Assembly (NCBI RefSeq): GCF_036245865.1
Contig: NZ_BTTW01000001.1
Span: 1,550,001 to 1,614,000 of the forward strand
Source of the DNA: Corallococcus caeni
GTDB lineage: Bacteria > Myxococcota > Myxococcia > Myxococcales > Myxococcaceae
DNA length: 64,000 nt
Reading direction: 5' to 3'
Both the position numbers and the translations under genes were made by a program. Shown here piece after piece: positions 46,230-53,708 of the stretch; position 1 is the stretch's first letter, and the number at the start of each line of letters is the position of its first letter. Under the pieces are notes generated by a model. The model worked only from the letters and a program-made list of their open reading frames with translations. It was not told the origin of the DNA and searched no databases.

Positions 46230-46975
46230 GTCTCGCTGCTCCAGTCGAAGGTCGCGGCGGCTTCCTCGATGGCTCGGGGGATGAGGGCCTTCAACAGGTC
46301 CGCGGGCGGAGCCCCCGCGGCGTTCACTTCCACCTGCCCCATCAGGGACTGCTCCGGGTACGTCATGCACAGGATGGCCAGCCGCAGCCCTCCGCTGTCC
46401 GTGGCTTGGATCTCCGCCGTGATGCGGTAGCCGTGCACGCCCAGCTTCTTGAGCGCGCCCTTCGCCGCCGCCTTCGACTCCTTCTCCGGCGCCATCAGCG
46501 CGCCCCGGCGCACCAGCTTGGAGCGAAGGCGCGCCTCCGTCACCTTCACCAGGTCCGCGGGCACGCTGCCTGTCTTGTCCTTCACCGCGTCCAGCGACAG
46601 GTAGAAGCGCGGCCGGCGCGCCTGGTACGCCTTGATGGCCTTGATGGACTCCGCCACCGCCGCCTGCACCGTGGCGTCCGCCTCCCCCTTCACCGCCTGG
46701 AGGCAGTCGAGCCCGCCCGGCTCCAGCAGGGCGCCCAGACCCTTGGCCACCGCGGCGCGCACCAGCTCGCTGGGGTCCTTGAGGGCGCCGCAGAGCGGCG
46801 TCACCGCCTCCGGGTCCTCGGTGGCCCCCAACACGAGCGCGGCTTGTGAGCGAGCACGCGGATCCCTTCCCTTCTCCAACTGACGACCCAGGAAGGTGAT
46901 GCGCGTGTCTCCCTGCGCCAGCGCAGCGCTCGGCAGCAGGAAGAAGAAGAGCAGGAGTGCTGTCGGCAGCCGCAT
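46226..46975 (-). CDS. Exported HEAT-repeat-like protein
   Basis: A 249-residue protein with signal peptide MRLPTALLLFFFLLPSAALA, HEAT-like helical repeats ('PRARSQAALVLGATEDPEAV', 'PSELVRAAVAKGLGALLEPG', 'DATVQAAVAESIKAIKAY'), and a C-terminal alpha/beta domain beginning 'PRFYLSLDAVKDKTGSVPAD' and including 'GYRITAEIQATDSGGLRLAI'. No catalytic motif is seen. Its stop overlaps the start of the HAMP protein (ATGA), so the two are translationally coupled and probably act together, with the HEAT protein a possible periplasmic partner. It is divergent from the S53 peptidase gene (172 bases). Confidence 0.75.
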   Translation of the reverse strand: MRLPTALLLFFFLLPSAALAQGDTRITFLGRQLEKGRDPRARSQAALVLGATEDPEAVTPLCGALKDPSELVRAAVAKGLGALLEPGGLDCLQAVKGEADATVQAAVAESIKAIKAYQARRPRFYLSLDAVKDKTGSVPADLVKVTEARLRSKLVRRGALMAPEKESKAAAKGALKKLGVHGYRITAEIQATDSGGLRLAILCMTYPEQSLMGQVEVNAAGAPPADLLKALIPRAIEEAAATFDWSSET

Positions 46976-47078
46976 GGGATGGGCAAAGAAGTGCCAACAG
47001 TGTAGCCGCGATTTACCTGTCCATGACAGTTGCCTCTCAGGGCAATCGCGCACACCTTGCAGGCGCACAATGGGCGAC

Positions 47079-47098
47079 GTCCTCCACAGGGGGAGGAC
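47079..47098 (+). other. Hairpin in the leader of the S53 peptidase gene
   Basis: GTCCTCC (47079-47085), a 6-base loop, and GGAGGAC (47092-47098) form a perfect 7-base stem 49 bases upstream of the ATG at 47148. The stem contains a GGAGG that would be an anti-ribosome-binding element only if folded with other sequence. It could be a leader structure. Confidence 0.3.
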
Positions 47099-47147
47099 GG
47101 CTGGGGTGCGGGGGACCCGAGGCGGGTCACCGCGGGCTGGGGGCGCA

Positions 47148-48914
47148 ATGAAACGCGGAGTCATCCTGACGGGTGTTCTGCTGCTGGCAGGGTGGTTGAG
47201 CGGTTGCCGTGACTCGGACCGTCTGACGTCGGTGGGCAAGCCGCGGCCTCCCGGGCCGACTCCGGTGGAGTCCACGCCCACCCTTCCCGACTCCGAAAAC
47301 TCCCAGCCGCCGCCCGGCAAGCCACCACCGGTGCCGGAGGTGGTGGACCCGCCGCCGCCGGATCCGGAGGAGGAGGTGTTGGATCCCACCCCCATCCCGA
47401 CGACGGACGGCGTCCCCGGGCCGCTGCCCGGCGTCTACACGGACAAGGGCGAGGCGCCGGAGACGGACCTCATCCGCGGGCTCGTGTCCTTCCCCATCCG
47501 CGACGAGGACGCGCTCGAGGAGCGCATCCACGACATCTACAAGCCCGGCGGCTCCGGCTTCCGCAAGTACATGACGCAGGCCGAGTGGATGGCGAAGCAC
47601 GCCCCGACGCAGAAGGACGTCACCATCGTCACGGACTGGCTGAAGTCCGAGGGCATGCAGGTGCCCTACGTCGCCACCAACCGCCTCCTGGTGCAGTTCG
47701 TGGGGACGGTGGCCCAGTTCAACAAGGCGTTCGGCGTGAAGCTGCGCGTCCTGGAGCGCAAGTCGCCGCAGGGCGGCAATGATCCGCACGACGTCTACGG
47801 CCTCACGGAGGGCATCAAGGCCCCCACGTTCGTGCAGCAGCGCATCCACGCCATCGTCGCGCTGGACCTGCCGGCGGAGACGGGCACGATGCCCGGCGAG
47901 TTCGGCCAGCCGTCCACGGACAAGCCGGACCCCATCAACAAGGGCCTCACGCCGCAGCAGGTGGCGCGCGCGTACGGCGCGGACACGCTCTACGCGCAGG
48001 GCCACCACGGCCAGGGCACGAAGCTGGGCGTGGTGATTGGCGCCGGCTTCCGGTGGAAGGACGTGCGCGCCTTCTGGAAGATGTGGGACATCCAGCGCGA
48101 GGACCCCAAGGTCGTCCAGACCATGGAGCCGCCCGTCACGCGTTACCGCGAGGGCACGCTGGACGTGGAGTGGGCCGCGGCGATGGCGCCCAAGTCGGAC
48201 GTCATCGTCTACATGGGCCCGGACGCGCGCAACTCGTCCATGCTCTACACCTTCAACGAGGCCATTGGCCGCGGCGAGGTGTCCGTCATCACCACGTCCT
48301 TCGCGCACCGCGAGGACTCCGAGCCGCGCGCGGTGCATGAGCAGTACAGCGCCTCCGGGATGATGGCCGCCGCGCTGGGCATCACCGTGGCCGCCGCGAG
48401 CGGCGACTCCGCGGGCGTGGACACGCCGGGCTCCAGCCCCTACGTCACCGCCGTGGGCGGCACGCAACTGAAGATGAACGGCATGACGGTGACGGGCGAG
48501 ACGGCCTGGTACTACTCCGGCTCCGGCATCAGCCGCTCCTTCACCACCCCGGAGTGGCAGAAGGGCATCGTCCCGCTGCCCGCCAAGCGCGCGGTGGTGG
48601 ACGTCGCGCTCAACGCGGACACCGGCTACTGGTACACGTGGCTGGGCGTCACCACGCCCAACACCGGCACGTCCTTCGCGTCGCCCATCTTCGCGGGCCT
48701 CATCGCGGTTGTGAACGGCGCGCGGGCGGAGGAAGCCAAGCCGCCGGTGGGCTGGCTCAACTCGCAGCTCTACACGCTGCCGAACGTGCAGAAGAGCTTC
48801 CGCGACATCACCGTGGGGGTCACCGACCGGCAGTACGAAGCCGGACCGGGCTGGGACATCCCCACCGGCTGGGGCGCGCCGAGCGCGGAGGGCCTGCTGC
48901 AGACCCTGCCCTAG
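47148..48914 (+). CDS. Secreted S53 (sedolisin-type) serine protease lipoprotein
   Basis: A 588-residue protein. The signal is MKRGVILTGVLLLAGWLSGC with lipobox LSGC and Cys20; a Pro-rich linker covers 30-95. A pro-kumamolisin activation domain (about 108-240, 'YVATNRLLVQFVGTVAQFNK') precedes the catalytic domain (265-588). Expected active-site residues are Glu335 and Asp339 ('REGTLDVEWA'), the oxyanion Asp420 ('ASGD') and the nucleophile Ser509 ('GTSFASPIFAG'). The C-terminal calcium site is suggested by 'FRDITVG' and 'PGWDIPTGWG'. S53 enzymes work at acid pH and are used in predation or nutrition. The ATG at 47148 is preceded by Gly-rich sequence, and the long upstream open frame is not used. 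Confidence 0.9.
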   Translation: MKRGVILTGVLLLAGWLSGCRDSDRLTSVGKPRPPGPTPVESTPTLPDSENSQPPPGKPPPVPEVVDPPPPDPEEEVLDPTPIPTTDGVPGPLPGVYTDKGEAPETDLIRGLVSFPIRDEDALEERIHDIYKPGGSGFRKYMTQAEWMAKHAPTQKDVTIVTDWLKSEGMQVPYVATNRLLVQFVGTVAQFNKAFGVKLRVLERKSPQGGNDPHDVYGLTEGIKAPTFVQQRIHAIVALDLPAETGTMPGEFGQPSTDKPDPINKGLTPQQVARAYGADTLYAQGHHGQGTKLGVVIGAGFRWKDVRAFWKMWDIQREDPKVVQTMEPPVTRYREGTLDVEWAAAMAPKSDVIVYMGPDARNSSMLYTFNEAIGRGEVSVITTSFAHREDSEPRAVHEQYSASGMMAAALGITVAAASGDSAGVDTPGSSPYVTAVGGTQLKMNGMTVTGETAWYYSGSGISRSFTTPEWQKGIVPLPAKRAVVDVALNADTGYWYTWLGVTTPNTGTSFASPIFAGLIAVVNGARAEEAKPPVGWLNSQLYTLPNVQKSFRDITVGVTDRQYEAGPGWDIPTGWGAPSAEGLLQTLP

Positions 48915-49021
48915 CCAGGCAGGCACATAGGGCGGACGGGCGTGCGAGCGCCGCTCCGGCTGTCATCCCGGATTGACGGGATGCGAATGCATGCGCAGGG
49001 CATGCTGTTCGGGACAGGACC

Positions 49022-50293
49022 ATGTCTTTGTCCCCCCTGCGCGCGTCCCTTTCCTGCCTCCTGCTCCTCGCAGCCGCTTGCAGCAATGCCGTCGCTGGAC
49101 CGAGCGATGCCGTGGCGGAGAACTCTTCCATCAGCGCTCCCGGGAGCGTGGGCCAGGCACCCGCCTCGCCCACCGACCCCGTCGAGGACGTGGGCCAGGT
49201 GCCCACCACGCCGACGCCCACCGACACGGTGACACCTGGGGAGACGCCCGCGGCCGAGACGCCGGTCGCCAGCACGCCGGACCCGTCGACGAGCGTGTGC
49301 GCGCCGCTCGGCTCGCTGGCCAGCCTGACGGGCGACCTGACGAAGTGGCTTTTGACGGCGCCCATCACCGCGGCCAACAGCGGCGGCTTCAAAGAGCCGG
49401 GCGGCACGGAGCTGGCCGCGTTCGAGGGCGCCTTCCGCACGCTGCTCACCGAAGGCCCCACCGCGCAGGTGGTGCGGGACCTGGCGGGGATGGGCTACGG
49501 CGTGTCCACCTTCCGCAACGCCACGGGCGGCGGGTGGCTGGTGGTACGCGAGCAGGGGCTGTTTTCGCGCGGCGGCGGCACGTTCATCATCAACCTGTTC
49601 CCCGCGCGCGACCTGTGGCTGGAGGCGCCGCACGCGGACTCCGACGAAGGCACGCTGCGCCAGACGGCCACGCAGCTGGTGACGCTGGGCGCGCGCGCGC
49701 TGCTCATCACCGGCAGCAACCGCTGCGCCGTCACCACCGCCAGCCCGTGCAGCGGCACCACCAGCGTGTGCGGCACCAAGGGCCTGCGCATCTCCGACGC
49801 CGCGCACTACGGCAACACCTTCTTCACCGCCGCGCACCGCGCGCTGCGCGCCACCTGGCCGGACGCCATCGCCGCCAGCATCCACGGCATGGACGCGGGC
49901 GACGGCCCCGAGGCCGCCGTGGTGAGCGACGGCACCAGCGCGCTGCGGCCGCAGGCGCTCTCCAACCGCCTGCGCGACGCGCTCAACACCCACCTGGTGG
50001 GCACGAAGAAGGCGTTCTCCTGCAACGCGGCGGAGGACTCGGGCAAGCACCGCGCCCTGTGCGGCACCAGCAACGTGCAGGGCCGCATCGACAACGGCGC
50101 CGCGGACGCGTGCTTCACGGAGGCCGCCGCCGCCTCGGACCGCTTCGTCCACCTGGAGCAGTCCGCCACGCTGCGCGGCACCGGCGCGTCGTCCAAGGCC
50201 GTCATCCAGGCGCTCGCGGACACCGTGCCCTGCACGCTCACCGGCTCCGGCCTGGGCTGTCAGGCCGTGGTGGCCGCGCAGGACTGTCCGTAG
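49022..50293 (+). CDS. Secreted lipoprotein, PghP-like (poly-gamma-glutamate hydrolase) fold
   Basis: A 423-residue lipoprotein: signal MSLSPLRASLSCLLLLAAAC (Cys20), a Pro/Thr linker to about 90, and a catalytic-looking domain. Putative metal ligands follow the order of zinc PGA hydrolases: 'LEAPHADSDEGT' (His204, Glu209), 'DAAHYGN' (His262), 'ASIHGMD' (His288), and 'RFVHLEQSATLR' (His377, Glu379), with an 'AVVSDGTSA' strand between. Phage PghP shares APHGG...E, SIHGY and LELSTALR. The same order with the same spacing recurs in the gene at 56329. Ten or so cysteines suggest disulfides. It would cleave a gamma-glutamyl or similar amide outside the cell; the assignment is by motif only. Confidence 0.62.
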   Translation: MSLSPLRASLSCLLLLAAACSNAVAGPSDAVAENSSISAPGSVGQAPASPTDPVEDVGQVPTTPTPTDTVTPGETPAAETPVASTPDPSTSVCAPLGSLASLTGDLTKWLLTAPITAANSGGFKEPGGTELAAFEGAFRTLLTEGPTAQVVRDLAGMGYGVSTFRNATGGGWLVVREQGLFSRGGGTFIINLFPARDLWLEAPHADSDEGTLRQTATQLVTLGARALLITGSNRCAVTTASPCSGTTSVCGTKGLRISDAAHYGNTFFTAAHRALRATWPDAIAASIHGMDAGDGPEAAVVSDGTSALRPQALSNRLRDALNTHLVGTKKAFSCNAAEDSGKHRALCGTSNVQGRIDNGAADACFTEAAAASDRFVHLEQSATLRGTGASSKAVIQALADTVPCTLTGSGLGCQAVVAAQDCP

Positions 50294-50525
50294 GGGCCGT
50301 GACGCAGCACGCCGCAGGCAGTCCGTACCCAGGGTCCAGTCCGGCTTTGCCTCGCGTGAAGCGCACGGGCTGATCCGGTCCAAGAGGTCACTTCCAGTGT
50401 CCGCAGCTGGGCATTCAGCGGGACTGGAGGCCCGGATCATCGGTTGGACAGCGGACGCTTCTCACCCGCTGAGAGGGGCGGCCCTGGTCGGGGACGGGCG
50501 CCTCCCTAGATTCGAGCGGCCACCA

Positions 50526-53500
50526 ATGCCGCTCCTTTCGACCCTGACACTCTTTCCGGCTTACTCCCTCGACACCTCCATCCTGGTGGCGGTGCTCGTG
50601 GGCGTGCTCATCCTGGCGCTCCTCACGGAGACGCTCGGGTGGGTCTTCGTGGGCCTCGTCGTTCCCGGCTACCTGGCCTCGGTGTTCGTCATCCACCCGG
50701 AGGCGGGCTGCACGGTGGTGGCGGAGTCGCTGCTCACCTATGGCCTGGCGCTGGCGTTCTCCAGCGGACTGTCCCGCACGGGGGCCTGGAGCGAGTTCTT
50801 CGGCCGAGACCGCTTCTTCGCCGTGGTGCTGGCCAGCGTGGTGGTGCGCGCGGTGAGCGAGACGTGGCTCCTGCCCGTCCTGGGCCACTGGATGGACGAG
50901 CGGTGGGGCACGTCCTTCATCGTCGACCGCAGCCTGCACAGCATCGGCCTGGTGCTGGTGCCGCTCACCGCGAACGCCTTCTGGAAGCTGAAGCTGCGCC
51001 GCGGGCTGTGGCAGGTGTTCGTGCCGGTGGCGCTCACGTACGTGATTCTGCGCTTCGTGCTGCTGCCCGGCACCAACCTGTCCTTCTCCAGCCTGGAGCT
51101 GATGTACGAGGACGTGGCGCAGGACTTCCTGTCCAGCCCCAAGGCCTACATCATCCTGCTGACGACGGCGTTCCTCGCCGCGCGCTTCAACCTCAAGTAC
51201 GGCTGGGACTTCAACGGCATCCTCGTGCCCGCGCTGCTGGCGCTCACGTGGCTGGAGCCCCTGAAGCTCGTGGCCACGATGGCGGAGGTGCTGCTGCTGG
51301 TGCTGGCCGCGAAGGCGGTGCTGTCGGTGCCGGGGCTGCGCACGCTCAACCTGGAGGGCCCTCGCAAGACGGTGCTCGTCTTCTGCCTGGGCTTCCTCGT
51401 GAAGTGGACCGTGGGCTGGGCCATGGGCGCCCGCATCCCGGGCCTGAAGGTCACGGACCTGTTCGGCTTCGGCTACCTGGTGCCCACGCTGCTGGCGGTG
51501 AAGATGCTCCAGAAGCAGGTGATTGCCCGCGTGCTGCTGCCCACGCTGCACACGTCGCTGGCGGGCTTCCTCATCGGCAGCCTCGCGGGCTTCGGGCTGT
51601 CGCTCATCGAGCCGCGCCCGGCCACCGCGCTCACCGCGGACGCGCCGCACGAACACGTGCCGGGGCTGGGCCTGGACCAGTCTTCGCTGGGCGTGATGGT
51701 GATGGGCCGCGCCACCGCGCGTGAGAGCGACGTGGGCGGTTCGCTGCGGCTGAAGCACGGCGACCTGCGCGCGTACACCGGGCTGTGGAACGGGCTGGAC
51801 GCGTGGCTGGAGTCGGGCCGCGCGGAGGCCGTGTCCTCGCTGCGCACGCAGGCGGTGGCGCTGGGGCTGGAGCTCCGGGAGCTGCCGAAGCAGGACGGCG
51901 GGCCCGCGCGCTTCGCGCTGGTGGAGCGCGTGGAGGGCGACGGCAAGGCGGGCTGGGACACGTCGCTGCTCGTCCCCGGCGCGCAGGGGCCCGTGCTGGA
52001 GGTGCCGCGTCCGCTGACGGAGGCGCCGAGCGCCGAGGCCGCCGCGCTCCTGTGCGAGCGCGTGAGCTGCCGCGCCATCATCGTGAGCGGCGTGGATTCC
52101 CACCGCGCGGGCCTGGTGCTGGGCGACGCGCTGGCGCAGTCGGAGACGCCGCTGCGCCACGCCCACGACGCGCTGTCCTCGCGGGAGCGGGTGCAGCTGC
52201 GCGTGGACCCTTCGCTGAAGCCGGGTCAGGTGGTGCTGCACACGCCGGGTGGCAAGGCGCCCCAGGGCCTGGACGCGTTGTGGCCGGGCGCGAAGGTGAC
52301 GGAGGAGGCTCCGCCGGAGCCCGGTGGCAACTGGGGCGAGGCGCGCGTGAGCGTGCTGCGCGCAGGCGCCTTCGACCTGGCCTCGCTGGTGCTGAAGCAG
52401 GCGCAGGCGCTGGCCGAGCCGATGACGGAGCGCGACGCGCTGGGCACGCTGATGGTGACGCCGGAGGTGGCGCGCGTGCCGGCGGTGCAGCCTTCGGACG
52501 CGGAGCTGCTGGTGCTGGAGCAGCAGGTGGCCTCGCCGCTGTTGGGCGGCGGGACGGCGGACGTGCCGGTGGAGCTGCGCACGCGCTGGGCCGGCGCCAT
52601 GGCGGCGCTCATGGGCCTGCGGGTGCACCCCGTGACGGAGTGCGCGGGCGCGGCCGGATGCTGGTGGGTGACGGACGCGGAAGGGACGCCGGGCCGGCTG
52701 GGCGCGGGGCTGATGGTGCGGCCGGGCGGCTCGCCGCTCGCGCTGGAGGTGCCGTCGCCGGCCCGCGAGGCGGGCACGCTGCCGGTGGCCGCCGAGGTGT
52801 GGCACGAGTCGCGGGCCACCGCGATGGTGTTCGCCACCGCTTCGGGCGACATGCCCCACCCGGCCACCTTCGGTGAGCTGCGCACGAGCTTCCAGGCGTT
52901 CCACCAGGCGGTGCACCGCGCGCTGCCGAAGGAGCAGGGCTGGGTGCTGCACCTGCGCGGCTTCTCCGGCCGGCCCTCCGTGGACGCGGACGTGCTGGTG
53001 GACGTGGGCAGCCCGGTGCTCACCCCGGCGCAGCGGCCGGCGGACCTGGAAAAGCTCTTGTCGAAGGAAGGCCCGCTGGGCTGGCTGGGGCAGCGCGTGC
53101 GCTACCACGACGGCTCCCCGGAGCTGACGGGCCTCAACGACGCGAGCCCGCAGCAGGTCTTCTCCCGCACCTTCGGCGGGGCGCGGCTGGCCACGCTGTG
53201 GCTGTCCGAGCCGCTGCGCGGCGCCTTCGTGGGTCCCCGGCTCGCGGCGGAGGAGCTGGCCCTCACGGGCCTGACGCCCGAGGAGCCGCGCGAGTCTCCC
53301 GAGCGCGCGCTCCTGGCGGACCGGCTGGTGGCGCCCACGCAGCCCGTGTCCTCCGCGCTGAAGGAGCACTTCGCGGAGCTGACCGCCAGCGCGGAGCGCT
53401 ACGTCGCGCAGCAGAACGTGCACGACCTTCGCGCGCTGGCGCAGACGAAGCGCGTGGGCAACATCACGCGTCAGGTGAAGTCCGGTTACAGCGCCGAATA

Positions 53501-53708
53501 CGGCCTGCCCTTCCTCCTGGTGGAAGCGCGGCAGGGCAAGCAGGTGCTGCGCGCCGTCTATTTCCTTCAGCAGCACCCGTCGCCGGCGAAGCGCGCGGAG
53601 CTGACCGCGGGTGACGCGGAGCTCGCGAGCACGGTGGACCTGGCGCTGCGACACCGCCGTCCGGTGGTGTTGACCGGGGAAGTCTCCCGCGAAGAGGCCC
53701 GTCGATGA
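50526..53708 (+). CDS. Tandem CapC/PgsC-like membrane protein with degenerate hydrolase domains
   Basis: A 1060-residue protein. Two CapC/PgsC-like units lie at about 15-180 and 205-360. Each carries PgsC's two P-containing signatures: 'VGLVVPGYLAS' (42-52) and 'IGLVLVPLTAN' (140-150); 'GILVPALLAL' (231-240) and 'FGYLVPTLLAV' (316-325). PgsC is part of the membrane complex that makes or exports poly-gamma-glutamate. From 380 the protein is soluble and holds two segments that align with the neighbouring PghP-like hydrolases but lack ligands: one about 462-530 ('VLEVPRPL'), and one about 711-900 ('LALEVPSP', 'VLHLRGF', 'TLWLSEPLR'). The ATG at 50526 is chosen to give a short start before the first helix. 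It overlaps the next gene by ATGA. Confidence 0.7.
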   Translation: MPLLSTLTLFPAYSLDTSILVAVLVGVLILALLTETLGWVFVGLVVPGYLASVFVIHPEAGCTVVAESLLTYGLALAFSSGLSRTGAWSEFFGRDRFFAVVLASVVVRAVSETWLLPVLGHWMDERWGTSFIVDRSLHSIGLVLVPLTANAFWKLKLRRGLWQVFVPVALTYVILRFVLLPGTNLSFSSLELMYEDVAQDFLSSPKAYIILLTTAFLAARFNLKYGWDFNGILVPALLALTWLEPLKLVATMAEVLLLVLAAKAVLSVPGLRTLNLEGPRKTVLVFCLGFLVKWTVGWAMGARIPGLKVTDLFGFGYLVPTLLAVKMLQKQVIARVLLPTLHTSLAGFLIGSLAGFGLSLIEPRPATALTADAPHEHVPGLGLDQSSLGVMVMGRATARESDVGGSLRLKHGDLRAYTGLWNGLDAWLESGRAEAVSSLRTQAVALGLELRELPKQDGGPARFALVERVEGDGKAGWDTSLLVPGAQGPVLEVPRPLTEAPSAEAAALLCERVSCRAIIVSGVDSHRAGLVLGDALAQSETPLRHAHDALSSRERVQLRVDPSLKPGQVVLHTPGGKAPQGLDALWPGAKVTEEAPPEPGGNWGEARVSVLRAGAFDLASLVLKQAQALAEPMTERDALGTLMVTPEVARVPAVQPSDAELLVLEQQVASPLLGGGTADVPVELRTRWAGAMAALMGLRVHPVTECAGAAGCWWVTDAEGTPGRLGAGLMVRPGGSPLALEVPSPAREAGTLPVAAEVWHESRATAMVFATASGDMPHPATFGELRTSFQAFHQAVHRALPKEQGWVLHLRGFSGRPSVDADVLVDVGSPVLTPAQRPADLEKLLSKEGPLGWLGQRVRYHDGSPELTGLNDASPQQVFSRTFGGARLATLWLSEPLRGAFVGPRLAAEELALTGLTPEEPRESPERALLADRLVAPTQPVSSALKEHFAELTASAERYVAQQNVHDLRALAQTKRVGNITRQVKSGYSAEYGLPFLLVEARQGKQVLRAVYFLQQHPSPAKRAELTAGDAELASTVDLALRHRRPVVLTGEVSREEARR

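Noticed and set aside
48964-48983. CATCCCG...CGGGATG hairpin between the S53 and hydrolase genes
   Set aside because: The stem is only 7 bases and no T-tract follows; it could be a weak terminator but cannot be claimed.
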